Source: Mucor racemosus
Taxonomy: Eukaryota; Mucoromycota; Mucoromycetes; Mucorales; Mucoraceae
Reading direction: 5' to 3'
DNA: 64,000 bases
NCBI GenBank assembly: GCA_027405735.1
Contig: JAPEHQ010000006.1
Location: 1,240,001-1,304,000, forward strand
Shown: positions 1 to 11,756 of the stretch, one piece after another
How positions within the stretch are numbered: position 1 is the first letter of the stretch
How the letters are laid out: each line of letters opens with the position of its first letter
Translations under genes and position numbers: made by a program
The notes under the pieces: generated by a model
What the model was told of the DNA's origin: nothing
The model's input: only the letters and a program-made list of their open reading frames with translations
Databases searched by the model: none

Positions 1-660
1 GCTGGTAGATACAATAACGTCTCTACTGGATATAACAATAATGGAAGTGTTGGTGGTGCAAATTGTAAGATGAAAAACTAAAACATTCGAGAAAGATTTT
101 TTTTCTAAATCCTCGTTTGATTGGAATAGCACAAATCGAGCAATTAAAGACATTGAGATGTGTTTTTTGTGATATGGTAATAGATAGTGATGTTTTATCA
201 CAAATTACTAGCCATCTAACCTTTGTTTTATAACCTTAGGATAAGCCCATTGATGCTTTCTCTGCTACACAAGTTCAAAAGGCCACTTACAATCGTAAGA
301 AAGTTTATTTTAAATATAAAAATGATACAATGAAATTCATTAATTTTGCTTTGTAGCTTATGCTCCTCCCTCTTTCAATGCTAAAAAAAAGACAATCAGT
401 TGCAAGAAGTGTACTCCTGCTCAAACCACTCATCTTACATGTATGATCTGCTCCAAAAACATGCCATTGGATAAATTTGCCAAAGTAAGAAAACCATTTT
501 GAATTGGTTCCTTTTTGTTAATTAACTCGATTTTTTTTTTTTATAGTCTCAACGTAGAAATGCTGAAAAAGCTCGTTGTATTAAATGCATCAAGAAGCGT
601 GAAGAAGAAGATGTTTGGGCATCTGATCCAGATACCGATAGTGAGGATGATTACTATTGA
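1..660 (+). CDS. Stc1-domain protein, 3' part (5' end outside window)
   Basis: Five exons can be joined: 1-64, 130-176, 240-294, 357-484 and 547-660 (TGA). Every junction is GT-AG and the frame closes. The protein has a Gly/Asn-rich stretch and then repeated CxxC pairs (LRCVFCDM, ISCKKC, LTCMICSKNM, ARCIKCIKKR) followed by an acidic tail ending DSEDDYY. The pattern, with FSATQ and DKFAKSQRR after the cysteine pairs, matches the zinc-binding Stc1 domain. In fission yeast Stc1 bridges the RNAi machinery to the H3K9 methyltransferase complex. The family call rests on the cysteine spacing and the SQRR/KARC motif; a heterochromatin role here is inference. The start codon is upstream of the window. 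Confidence 0.75.
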
Positions 661-871
661 AAATTTAAATAGTAAATCTTTCTTTTATTATTATTATTAT
701 TATTATTGTTATTATTATAAGAAAGGACGAGAGATGTGCAGAAGGAAATTATTTAATTAATTAATTAATCATTAAAATGTTGATACATGTGTAAGCTTTT
801 TTTTTTTTTTTTTGGTGTTGTTGATATTATACTGTACAAGGTATATTATGTTATATTATATTATATATAGG

Positions 872-3848
872 CTATTTTCCACCTAACCAACTAGATGAAA
901 AGTTTGTGGTTGTATTGTCTCTATCCGATGGTATTGGTCGAATAGCTGCTGGTCCAATACCTTCATAATCAATGTGCATTCTATGTAAACTACGTTTACT
1001 GCGAATTGGTATTGAAGGTGTGGGTCGACTAGTGTTATTACCGAGAGATGAGGCCATTACTGGAGGTAAATAGGGTATTTGCCGTCTTTTGTTATGATTG
1101 TTATGATTGTTATGGTTGTTATGGTTATTATTGCTACCAAAATTGCGGGCATATTTATTATGAGAATCATCGTGATTTATATCGACTGCTGCTACCATTA
1201 ATTTTCGAATTGTAGTGGTGGCTGTATGATCTTCTTCTTCCTCATCTGCACCTTCCGCTGGGCTTAATACTAATGTTGAAGAATTCGTAGTTGTTTTAGT
1301 GAGTGTAGATCCTCTATCATAGTAATGTTGATCTATAGCAGTAGAAGCTGATGAAGGAGTAATATTGTTGTTGTTGTTCGTTTCGGGCTGTTTATTGTTG
1401 TTTGAAAACATATTTGTAAGCCAAGATAATGGTCTTGGATTGTTGGTGGAAGTAGTAGACGTAGATTTAGATTTAGACGATGTCAATTTGATGGTAGATT
1501 CTCGTTTGAGTTGCCTCTTTTTAAGAATTTCTTCTTCTACTCTTAATCCACTTTCCTCTACTTTTTTAACATATTCCACTTGTAATTCATTCATTGTATT
1601 TCTAAGAACACCCAATTCCTTTAGCATGTCTTTCAATAAATCTACTAGTGGAAAGAACGCCATGGTGTCTGCATCTGCTGTATTGACCCATAGAAATCGA
1701 GTATCCAAAATATCGACATCCATTAAAATATTATCGATAATAGAGTTACTCATATTGCTCAATTCCGTAATTTCGAATGCGCGTTTCAATCGTCTATTTA
1801 ACGCTCTGATGTCGGATCCCCTTAATCGGTCCAAGACTTGTGTTACATGTTCTTGTAACAGTGCAAAGGGTGATTTTGTCAAACTAGGGGTTGTTGTAAC
1901 TGTTCCATCTTTGATATTAATGACCGAAGATGTAGATGGTGTTGGTACCAATTCTCTTTGATTTGGTTGTTGTCGTTGTTGTTGTTGCTGCTGCTGCTGA
2001 GGCGACATGCTATACATTTCATTCAATGTATTATGCTATAAAGAGTGATGTTTAGTATATAAAACTATATAATCAGCCTTATGCATACCTCATTGTAATC
2101 CATTATCATATCACTACTATTGCCACTACTACTACCTGTACTTTTATTACTTGAACTATACATTTCATTTGTAATTCGAACTCGTTCCCCTTTACTATTT
2201 TTCATATGGTAATGATAGTGATGATGAACCACTGCATTTTTGGCTGATACGGGTGATGAAGCTAATGAAGAAGTAGGCATTGAAGAAGATACAGACGGTA
2301 AAGGTGGTTGCACTGTAGTTTTTGATCTGATGGGTAAACCTTCTTTCTTTGTTGTAGTCGTTGATTCATCCTTGACAGATGTTGCTCTTTTTAATTTTTT
2401 CGATCTTTTCATACACGATTTCATATCATCTTCAAGTCTTTTTCCAGTTTCATTAGTGCTGTTAGTATCTTCTAATATTTGATTTAATGCAATGACTTCG
2501 TCTCTTGATTCTGACAGCTGCTCTTTGCAGTTGATAAGTTCTGATTTTAACTTTGAATTTGCTGAGGATAGTTCTTTAATCAAACTAATGAGATCATTAT
2601 TGTTGCTATTATTGTAAGATGACACAGACTAATGTGAAAAATAAGGAAATCATGTGAATACACTCATTGTAGAATAAATGATGTACATTGTGTATAACTT
2701 ACCTTGATTGTATCAGAATCATTACGTTGCTGTGCTTGTTGTTGGGGTGTATTTTCGCTTATTATGTTATCTTGTACTTGGCGAGATAGTTGTTCATGAT
2801 TGTTATAAAGGGATTCTTTATAAAAGGTGTCAGTAATCTAATAATTAAACATTTATGCTATAATTTTTACCATATCTCATCTTTAATCTCTTGATTTTAG
2901 ATTCTAAAATGAGTTCATTCTTCCTACAAATAGCCAGCTCCTGATTTGTATCTTCGAGCTATAAATGCAGCATTTAAGTTAAAAAGAAAACGACTATTTG
3001 ATAGTGTGTTGGACTCACTTTGGATGCTAAAATCGCTTCATTTGATTCTGCATGTCTCGCCATAAACTTATATAACCTTAATTTCTCCAACTCTGATTCT
3101 TTGATTTTTAGATCCATTGAAAGTTGATTACATTTTTCATTTGCCATTTCTAAATCTGCAACAGTTTCATCAAGGATCTATGTATTTTATGAGATGTCAA
3201 CATTTTTTGTGTTGTTTATACAAAAGTGTTACCTTTAATCGTTTTTGGTATTCCCAAAGCCATTTGTTCTTTTCTTTTGATATATCATCTTTTTGATTTT
3301 CTACATCATCTAATGATTGTTCCAATCCAGCAATTCTTTCGTGGCACTCATCCACCTAAAAAATATGATACAACAATATTTGTTACACATGAAAAACCAA
3401 GGCACAAATATCCATGCAAAAAAATAAGGAATTTCTGCTCACCTGTTTCTCTAATTGTGCTCTTTGTTGATTTGATTCAGTTACATATGTTTCGTGTTTA
3501 TGAAGTAAGCCTTGACCTATTTCTATTACATTTCGTTAAAGTATTGCTTATAATTTACAATAAATCAAATCTATTACCTGCAGCTAATCTTGTGTCAGAT
3601 TCAAGTTTCTTCATTGTACGATTATAATACTCGAGATTTTCACAATTTTGTCTGGAGCAACATCTGCATATTTCGAATAAACTACTCGAAGCAGATGAAG
3701 GTGTGCCTAGTACAAGCTGTTGGCTATTGTTCCAATCGTCATCTAATATTGAAATTGATCGATATTCCATATTGACTAAAGTTGTAGTCGTTGTAGTTGG
3801 TAAAGGTGTAGTCGCTGATTTTGTAATTATTGGTTTACCACCGGTCAT
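872..3848 (-). CDS. Large coiled-coil protein of unknown function
   Basis: Eight exons on the minus strand join in frame: 3848-3578, 3516-3443, 3355-3233, 3177-3019, 2958-2871, 2815-2703, 2628-2089 and 2035-872, giving about 843 aa. The start is MTGGKPIITK. An N-terminal CRCC/C cluster is followed by long heptad-like coiled coil (about residues 75-330), a Ser/Thr-rich linker with a VHHHYHYHM patch, a polyQ run, and a second conserved-looking helical block (LLQEHVTQVLDRLRGSD and onward, FLWVNTADADTM), then a low-complexity tail with Asn/His repeats. I do not recognise the family. The layout would suit a spindle-pole, septum or cytoskeletal scaffold, but that is only inference from coiled-coil architecture. 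Confidence 0.8.
1084..1132 (-). repeat. Asn/His codon repeat within the coiled-coil gene
   Basis: Iterated tgttatgat/tgttatggt units encode an Asn-Asn-His repeat in the C-terminal part of the coiled-coil protein. It is an in-frame low-complexity tract likely to vary in length between strains. Confidence 0.8.
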
Positions 3849-4275
3849 GTACGAAAAAAAAAAAAAAAAAAAAAAAAAAAGGAAATTTAATAATAGAGAA
3901 AAAAGTATACTATAATAATTGTGCGAGTGAATATTTATATGTAAATAAGGGTCCACACAATCGCAAAATGTCCACACACAAACGACGCACACACGCACAC
4001 AACACAGACACGAACAATAAATAACAATGGGATGTCTGTTTCAATCACAAGTTTCAGCGTAGATTTTTTTTTCTTTTAGATGCGATTTGTTCTTCTAACA
4101 ATCCATAATTAACAGAAAGAAAAAAGAGAAAGAAAAAAATAACGAAATTTTATTACATGTTATAATAGCACCACACACTCCAAAAAATTAAAAGGAAGCG
4201 AGGCATATTCTAAATGTAGCAATACATAAAGAAAGCCTGCCCAATCACCAGATGTTTTTTATATAGAAACTAGAG

Positions 4276-6385
4276 TTACACTGTCGAAATATCTCTGCCC
4301 CAAATAGCACATCGAGTCCAATCTAAACTGAGGTTCATTCGAGTACGCATGCTAACTTGCTCACTCCAGTAAATACTACGCCATAAATATAGTGCCCATA
4401 AACCACCGATCATTTGATATCCCCATTTGAAATCTCCTACTGCTGTATTTCCCAAATAAGCCAATGTACCAAGATGGTTATATCGGAATGGTCCAACTGT
4501 TTGTTTAGTACTAGTTTCGTCTTTTTTTTCGTATAGATTATTCAAGTATTTAGCTAAATATTGACCTTGCTGACTTGCAACTTGTGCAGTCTATAACGGA
4601 GATGTTTAATAATCGCTCATAAATTAATGCCAATATATTGACAACTTACAGCGGGTAAATTGGTTAATTTACTATCGACATCTTTCAGCATGGCCTTCAT
4701 TTCATTGATATCTAATGTTCCATCATGATTGATATCATATTTTCTGAATTTATGCTCTAAATTCACTAAATGCTCTTCGGTTAATGGGAATCTTGTTCTC
4801 ATTGTGTTGCAAATTGCCAAAAATTCATTCAGTTGTAGTGATCCATCTTTATTTGTATCAGCTTCCTCGAAAAATTCCATAATATGATCCAATAAATTAG
4901 GATTCTCAATCGTGGCACAATCCCCTAATGCATAAATTGAGTCATCTTCTAATCCTCTTAAATGGAGATAATTATCGGTAGTTAATACACGTCTATGTGC
5001 TTGAACCGGTAATTTTTCAGTCAAATGTTTAGCAAATGGTGTCATGGCTATTTCAATAGATAAGAATTTGATTTGCTGCTATTGCCATGATGCTTTTTTT
5101 TTTTTACAACTTACCAATACCAGTTGACCACAAGCATAGTCCATAAGGTAGTTTCTTTAAAACAGGTTCAGCATTGGGATCACCATTCTTTAACTTGTAT
5201 ACAACTTCTTTTTCTTCAATGCGAGCCACACGAGCATTAGTAATTACGTTGACATGTTCACGATCAAATCTTTTTTCGGCATATTCACTAATTTTGCTAT
5301 CAAATGTATTCAAAATATGATCTCTGGATTGAATGATATGAATTGAAATATCTTCTCGCACCAGTTTAGGAAACTACACATGCATTTAGATTTTGTCCAA
5401 TTAGAAGAAACTATATACATACCCATTTAACCAAATCTTCGTTAATCCAATCAGACATTTCTGCAGCAAATTCTACGCCAGTAGGTCCACCGCCGCATAT
5501 AACAAAAGATAATAATCGTTTACGTTCTTCTGGAGAAGTTGTAGGCAAACAAGCTTTTTCGACATTTTCAGTAACCAAATGACGAATACGTATAGCATCT
5601 TGGATTGTCTTTAGTCTGACTGTATTATCAATGCCTTCCACGCCATGAGTCATACTAGTTGCTCCCACTGCAACAATCAATTTGTCGTAAGGTACATAGA
5701 AATTTTCATCGCCATTACAACCTTGAACTTCAACTAATTTATTATCAATATCAATATCGGTAGCACGACCTTCAACGAAATGAGCCTTAATTCTAGCGGT
5801 AATTTTACGTACAGGTTCAATGAGAGATCTATAAATCATAATGCATTAAATTGTGTTACAATGTGAATTTCTTTCAAGGGGCAAGGCAGGGCTTTACCTC
5901 AGTTCCAATGTTCCGACAGTTGCGCTTGGTAATAATGGTGTAAATAAAAAGTAATTATTATCACTAACCAAAGTAACATTGTATTTATCCTTGTCCAAGT
6001 TCTTTAATACAGAAATAGCACCCCATCCAGATCCTAAAATCACAAGTTTTTCCTTTTTGTTTTCATTTTCGGTGTTATCATCGATATAGTATTTGGCGAT
6101 TGGAAGTCCCTTTGCTCCGCCACGTTCTGGATGAAGAGCCAAATAGGGCACATGTTCTGCTTCACCAAATGCGCTTACAATTCTATCTTGGTCTTGAGAT
6201 AGATAATAAGCAAAACCACCAACAGTACCAGTTGCACCACCAACTAGAAACAATTGCTTTAATTTAGGTCCAATCCATGCGTTAGGCACTTTAGGTGTAG
6301 AAGAAGAACCAAGAAAGGCTCTTTGTACCAAGTTGATCTTGGTAGTTTTAGTTAAATTTCTTGTTAATAATGAACGCGAAAACAT
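4276..6385 (-). CDS. External alternative NADH dehydrogenase (NDH-2) with EF hands
   Basis: Five exons: 6385-5898, 5828-5423, 5373-5115, 5047-4650 and 4590-4276, about 621 aa. The Ser/Thr/Arg-rich N-terminus ([16 protein letters not shown]) is a mitochondrial presequence, followed by a hydrophobic segment ([18 protein letters not shown]). Two dinucleotide-binding folds are visible ([12 protein letters not shown] and [15 protein letters not shown]), then IYALGDCA. Two EF-hand loops ([12 protein letters not shown] and [12 protein letters not shown]) are inserted before the C-terminal membrane-anchor region, as in the calcium-responsive external NDE enzymes of filamentous fungi and plants. It would oxidise cytosolic-side NADH and pass electrons to ubiquinone without proton pumping. 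Family assignment is firm; Ca dependence is inferred from the intact EF loops. Confidence 0.95.
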
Positions 6386-6673
6386 TTAATAAATAAATTA
6401 TATATACAACAACAAAAAAAAAGAAGATGCGTGCATTCTTTTCCCGTGTGTTCCTATAAATGCTTTTTATCTCTTTTTGTTTCATAATTACATCATCCTC
6501 CAATCGAAACTATCCTGTACGACCCCAGGGGAAATGAAAGGGTTTAATCTTTTTCCTGTACAATGGGTGATTTCTAGAACAAAGCCAAAAATATTCGAGA
6601 CATTCGTGTCATTATTTATATATGAAAAAAAATTGCATCGCAAAATGTTGGATCTTTCTTTCTTTTTCGTACA

Positions 6674-7087
6674 ATGGCATGCCATGTATTTAAAAGTAGA
6701 TTTCAAGAATACTTTCATAGTGATATTAATACTACAATTGTAGGCATTGATTTTCCGAGGAATTCAATCATTTCCCATTCAAATTCGGCCCGTCAATTCA
6801 ATCAGTCTGAAAGCAGTAGCCAAACATTACTAAGAAAGAGCAATAGTTTACCCACCCGTATTTTAGAGCAGAAGACTGTTGTGGTTGCACCTACTGCTAC
6901 TACGACGACTACGACTACGACTATATCTGTTGCTAATTCATCCCGCTTGCTGTTTACAGAAAAATCAAATGCTTGCTCTTTAAAAAGAAGAAATCATATC
7001 AGAAGAAAGACGAAGATACTGCATAGACAAAGATCTTGTAACTCTAATTCATCATCATCACACTCATCTCATAATTCAAGTAATTAG
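6674..7087 (+). CDS. Doubtful ORF, Ser/Thr/Asn-rich hypothetical protein
   Basis: A 137-codon ORF starting MACHVFKSRFQEY encodes a middle run of Thr residues and a basic Ser/Asn-rich tail (SSSSHSSHNSSN). The composition is plausible for a fungal basic low-complexity protein, but there is no recognised domain and two other short ORFs overlap its 5' end. It could be genuine, a fragment of a spliced gene, or chance. It is divergent from the NADH dehydrogenase gene, about 290 bp away. Confidence 0.3.
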   Translation: MACHVFKSRFQEYFHSDINTTIVGIDFPRNSIISHSNSARQFNQSESSSQTLLRKSNSLPTRILEQKTVVVAPTATTTTTTTTISVANSSRLLFTEKSNACSLKRRNHIRRKTKILHRQRSCNSNSSSSHSSHNSSN

Positions 7088-7279
7088 CTTTTGTATTTAC
7101 ATCCCCACGCTAATTGTGTATATAAATATAACATTTCATATGTAAAAACTCTATAAATTTACTATATATTCATTTTTTTATATTTCAGAATGAGCTTGTA
7201 AATGGCAAAATTATTAACAGATTTGGGTACAAAAAGAGCCGTTCTTTTTACGTAATAGAGATGGTATAGTATTACAAGT

Positions 7280-7345
7280 TTATTTCTTGGGCGGCAGCGG
7301 ATAAGGATTTGGAAGTGGGGGCTTGTCAGGTCTGATTTTGGGCAT
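7280..7345 (-). CDS. Candidate 21-aa proline-rich small ORF
   Basis: A minus-strand ORF begins with ATG at 7345 and ends with TAA at 7280-7282. It encodes a 21-residue peptide starting MPKIRPDKPP and ending PYPLPPKK (8 Pro, 5 Lys/Arg in the whole). Upstream on the same strand lie a TATATAAA box about 70-77 nt from the ATG and an A/C-rich leader (AACAAACAAACGCA) right before the start, both typical of an expressed gene; an AATAAA overlaps the stop codon. I recognise no homologue. It could instead be a 5' exon or a non-coding transcript. Confidence 0.35.
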   Translation of the reverse strand: MPKIRPDKPPLPNPYPLPPKK

Positions 7346-7414
7346 TGCGTTTGTTTGTTATTTTTAGTATTTGATAGATGTGGGCTTTTGAAAATATCAA
7401 TAAAATCATAATAC

Positions 7415-7422
7415 TTTATATA
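7415..7422 (-). promoter_or_regulatory. TATA-like box upstream of the small ORF
   Basis: TATATAAA on the minus strand, about 70 nt upstream of the smORF ATG at 7345. Supported only by motif and position. Confidence 0.35.
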
Positions 7423-8489
7423 CTTTTTTTTTTATCGACTTGACAAAGAGACATTGTACTCGTATACGACATGTATTCATCTAGTTGTATTCAGAGTAAA
7501 ATCCCCAACTAAAGGGTTCAAAATCTGGTAAAATTGATCATGCAACTAGTTTTATACATATTTGTTAAATTGATCATGCATATCGCATATTTGTGCATAT
7601 GTTGAGATGTACATGAATTCTTTCCTTTATTCACTATAATGTGTACTATAGAAGCATATTGTACATAGAATGATTAACACTTGTAATGAATCATGTACGA
7701 GGCGCACCAATGCTTTTTACTGTACAAGGGTTTTCTATTTATAAATAAACTATCAAAGAACAATCAACCATAGTAGTAATGGAAAAAATAGATTAGCTGA
7801 TGAGACAATTGCGTAAAAAGAACTAAAAATATAATCCATGCGATATAAAGGGTGGTACTGTGAAGTTTAACCAATTTTCTCCAAAAAAGAATCGATGTTG
7901 TCAAGAGCCTTGAAAATCGGGACACAACATGTTTTCAAATTAAAAAGTTGAAACAAAAAAATCTCTTGTATAATAGAGATGTTATAAATGTGTTTTTAAA
8001 AGCTACAAAGTATCTATCACACAATGTAATCAAGAATAAACTCTTTGAATCAATTTAAAAATTGCTTTCAAGCAAACGAAACTTTTGCTTCTGTGCGGAT
8101 AGATCGCTTAAAAACTAACCAAACCCCAAATTATTCTTTCTAAATTTAAAAGAGAGCGAAAAATACATAATCATGTAATATACTTGTTTGAATATGCTGA
8201 TCTCGAGACCATCACAACTCGTACTGTAAAATTGTGAATATATATACAAAAATAATCCATCCCTCTTTTTCCCTTTATACCCGATAACGTTCATATAAAA
8301 TGTTCTTTTTAATTTAATTTTATCTTATACTAGCGTCTTGTATATATATCCCTTTACTATACAATCATTTCACTCTTGCGAAAAAGGCATTAAATGTATG
8401 AATAAACAGCATTCATCTGCAAAGAAAAAGGTATTATCTGGGTTCGAAAACGCTAATCGACAGCTGGCCATTTTTTGTCAAATTCGATT

Positions 8490-8504
8490 CATTTTGTCAT
8501 TTTT
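8490..8504 (+). repeat. 5' target-site duplication of the SINE
   Basis: CATTTTGTCATTTTT occurs here and again at 8924-8938, directly flanking the SINE. The single copy in the opposite arm (11202-11216, reverse complement) is the unoccupied target. Confidence 0.9.
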
Positions 8505-8923
8505 AGCCCTTGGTGGTTGGGCCGAATGGTTAAGAAGTGTACTTCCCAAGCGCACGACTCGAGTTCGAATCCTGGTGGACGCAAGTTTGTTTGATAATAT
8601 TATGTAGTACTGTATCTCCTGTTTAGTGTCATGTCACCAACCCACAACTTTTTCGTATGACGTTCTCCGCATGCCCGTTTTGGCTCTTGGTGCAGCACTT
8701 TAATTAGTCGATTTCTTTCCCATCTTTCATAGTATAATCATTATAGCGACCTTGTTTACAGTAGGCCCACTTGTGGAGACCTCTCAACCTCTTCCCATAT
8801 GGCTTACGTTGTGCTACATGAAACGTTATTGTAGGAGTTTCATGTATATTAAGTCTTCACATTAAAATAATAATAAATAAAGTATATCCACTACGTTCTA
8901 CCCTAAAAAAAAAAAAAAAAAAA
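8505..8923 (+). mobile_element. tRNA-derived SINE (419 bp) with poly(A) tail
   Basis: The element starts AGCCCTTGGTGG and has a degenerate tRNA-like head. The A box is TGGGCCGAATGG (8518-8529), resembling the Ser/Leu tRNA D arm, and the B box is AGTTCGAATCC (8562-8572); spacing suits an internal RNA polymerase III promoter. A CTTCCCAAG loop sits where an anticodon would be. The head does not fold into a proper tRNA. An unrelated body of about 330 bp follows, then a 19-nt A tail (8905-8923). Perfect 15-bp target duplications flank it. It has no ORF and would depend on a LINE in trans. Confidence 0.88.
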
Positions 8924-8938
8924 CATTTTGTCATTTTT
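8924..8938 (+). repeat. 3' target-site duplication of the SINE
   Basis: Second copy of CATTTTGTCATTTTT, immediately after the A tail; the arm sequence resumes with TGTCGTTTAAAGG. Confidence 0.9.
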
Positions 8939-9628
8939 TGTCGTTTAAAGGATTCTTACGTCTCATTCTGTATAAATAGTACACTTTACTTTTTAATTAA
9001 AATAAATAATATTTTGTGCGCTGCATACGATGAAAATTTTTGTTTTTCTATTTTTCACACAAATTATAGAGTTATTTGAGATATTAAAAATAACAGTTTT
9101 TCATTAAAAAATCTAAAATATTACTATTTAAAGCAGCTGCAATTAATTTCAAATGAAAGAAGCAACTTTTACGGTCATTTTACTCCAGTATATATCTTAA
9201 TAAAAAGTTTCGTTTTTGCGTTCAAAAATCGAATTTTCCTCAAATCGCAATTTTTCATGAGGTATCCCTCATGGAAAATCAACGAAAAACCAAAAAACCA
9301 AAAAAATGAGTTTAGTGATATAGAATACATATATTGAATGAGGGTAATCGTTTGGTATACTTGGGAGCTTTTACAAATGTCATAAGCTGTAGAAATGCGC
9401 TCTTTAAAGTGGTGATTTATGCATATTTGGTGCAACAGTAATAGGAGCAATATTGTGTTACTATACAAATTATCAATATTTTACAGCATAAAAAGTATGC
9501 ATTATATTTTGATAGTTTTCAGTTACTTTTTATGTATATAAAAACAAATTGGCTATTTTTTTCACAGCATGAAAATTCTTTAAAGAGAAGACATCGCTTT
9601 AATCGGAGTGACAGAATCTGTGCAATTT

Positions 9629-10511
9629 ATGAAGTGCGTAATTATTCCTAGAAGCCAGCAGCAATTTTCGAACAAATAAACGCAACTTCGATCAAATACT
9701 ATATACTGCTATTTAAGTAAGTTACAAATAAAGGGCTCACAAACACGAAGATGCTACGAATACAACTTTTAATGGTTGATTTTAAAAAAGTGTGTGTACC
9801 TTGTATTTATTGGCGCCTAAACTGATGGTTGAAGCTATATAGATGATGCTGGTATCAAGAGCTAATGCAGTAATCAGAATTAATATATGTATATTACACT
9901 ACCGAAATGTGGTACTTTCATTGCATTTTGTCAATATACGGCATGTATGTAACACAATAAACTATAAAAACTCTGCGTGGAAAAGTTGTAAAAATATAAA
10001 CAATTGTGGTTTCTCCGGATGATACTCTTCTTTCTTTTTATTTTTCATACTATTAATTGCTTCAAGTCTGCTTTCTCTTGGGTATCGAGCTGCTGTGGGT
10101 AAGGAAGGATATAGTATGTAATGCTTCGTACACTATTCTCGCAATACAGGCTTCGCAACCGCACTTTGATAGTAATGAAAAATACATGTAAAATTTCAAT
10201 GAATTATTGAAAAACAATGAATATCCAATAGATTATTATTGTAATATTAAACATATATTAGCATGAAAAAAGTGCTGTAATTTCCCAAATTTTTCAACTT
10301 TAATAATTGTCCATGTTCAACAGGATTTGTCTCGAAACATACACACTTTACGCTTTAAATGTACACATTCTGTGAGCAATTGATATTACATATAACTTGA
10401 GCTAAAATGTAACATGCGTATATTTATTTCGTATGCTCTTCAATACATACTTTTTAATGGCTGACAAGATAGCTTGAAGTATTGCCGCCGCTGCTTTCTG
10501 GACACACTTTA
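9629..10511. other. Unique spacer between inverted-repeat arms
   Basis: About 880 bp without coding potential. The outermost 40 bp on each side still show weak inverted similarity (for example GCCAGCAGCAA near 9651 against the reverse complement of TTGCCGCCGCTGCTTTCTGG near 10484), so the inverted homology once extended further inward and has decayed there. Confidence 0.6.
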
Positions 10512-11356
10512 AAATTGCGCAGATTCTGTCACTCCGATTAAAGCGATGTCTTCTCTTTAAAGAATTTTCATGCTGTGAAAAAAATAGCCAATTTGTTTTT
10601 ATATACATAAAAAGTAACTGAAAACTATCAAAATATAATGCATACTTTTTATGCTGTAAAATATTGATAATTTGTATAGTAACACAATATTGCTCCTATT
10701 ACTGTTGCACCAAATATGCATAAATCACCACTTTAAAGAGCGCATTTCTACAGCTTATGACATTTGTAAAAGCTCCCAAGTATACCAAACGATTACCCTC
10801 ATTCAATATATGTATTCTATATCACTAAACTCATTTTTTTGGTTTTTTGGTTTTTCGTTGATTTTCCATGAGGGATACCTCATGAAAAATTGCGATTTGA
10901 GGAAAATTCGATTTTTGAACGCAAAAACGAAACTTTTTATTAAGATATATACTGGAGTAAAATGACCGTAAAAGTTGCTTCTTTCATTTGAAATTAATTG
11001 CAGCTGCTTTAAATAGTAATATTTTAGATTTTTTAATGAAAAACTGTTATTTTTAATATCTCAAATAACTCTATAATTTGTGTGAAAAATAGAAAAACAA
11101 AAATTTTCATCGTATGCAGCGCACAAAATATTATTTATTTTAATTAAAAAGTAAAGTGCACTATTTATACAGAATGAGACGTAAGAATCCTTTAAACGAC
11201 AAAAAATGACAAAATGAATCGAATTTGACAAAAAATGGCCAGCTGTCGATTAGCGTTTTCGAACCCAGATAATACCTTTTTCTTTGCAGATGAATGCTGT
11301 TTATTCATACATTTAATGCCTTTTTCGCAAGAGTGAAATGATTGTATAGTAAAGGG
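10512..11356 (-). repeat. Right arm of the long inverted repeat, with empty SINE site
   Basis: Reverse complement of the left arm. It ends at aaaggg (11351-11356), matching the ccctttac start of the left arm at 8350. It lacks the SINE and so preserves the pre-insertion target at 11202-11216. Confidence 0.85.
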
Positions 11357-11756
11357 ACATATATATAATACTTTTAGAATGGTTTGGCGAATTTAGATAG
11401 TTTTTAGCACGGAATTTTCAAGGTGTTACTGTATAAGGACAAAGCGAGGAAAGTCCAATAAGCAAATACACACCATTTTTATGACATCCTGCTGTTTAAA
11501 CGCACATCTGCCTAGGACAACACATCTTGAACAGCTACATCTCTGAGCAATTACACATTCTCATAGTTTTTGAGACAACTTTGGCCTTAAAACCTTCAAA
11601 AAAAGACATTTTTATAGAAGCTAAAATTGCAGTTTTGTATGTGGATCAAGAACGTTTGTGATTTTTTATTTTACATGTGCTATTCAAAATTTATGATAAA
11701 TGTAATAATGAATCTATTTATTTATATTCCCATTCATTCAATACTGTTTGAATAAT
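11357..11756. other. Intergenic stretch
   Basis: No gene recognised. The last part before 11757 is the 3' untranslated region of the minus-strand aminotransferase gene. Confidence 0.6.

Larger units (their letters stand above)
7088..8349. other. Intergenic stretch, mostly featureless
   Basis: Apart from the short proline-rich ORF at 7280-7345, I see no coding signal, RNA gene or recognisable mobile element here. A short motif (aaattgatcatgca) occurs twice near 7530 and 7565. Confidence 0.6.
8350..9628 (+). repeat. Left arm of a long inverted repeat (foldback element)
   Basis: This arm is the reverse complement of 10512-11356. Once the 434 bp at 8505-8938 (SINE plus duplicated target) is removed, both arms are 845 bp and almost identical: I found a handful of differences, for example tagtacac here against tagtgcac in the other arm. 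Both arms show the same 97-codon open frame, which is just the duplicated DNA read outward and not a gene. Identity collapses abruptly beyond 9628. No clear flanking target duplication was found. It could be the long terminal inverted repeat of a non-autonomous DNA transposon or a foldback element. Confidence 0.85.

Noticed and set aside
3226..4024. Several plus-strand ORFs over 3.2-4.0 kb
   Set aside because: They are antisense to exons and introns of the minus-strand coiled-coil gene or derive from homopolymer tracts.
8511..8580. A functional tRNA gene (Ser/Leu- or Gly-like) within the SINE head
   Set aside because: A and B boxes are present, but the acceptor stems are not complementary and the T stem is poor; the flanking target duplication and A tail show it is the head of a SINE.
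9175..10965. Two identical 97-aa proteins on opposite strands (9175-9468 and 10672-10965)
   Set aside because: They are the same DNA in the two arms of the inverted repeat, low-complexity and without gene signals; identity reflects the repeat, not selection on protein.
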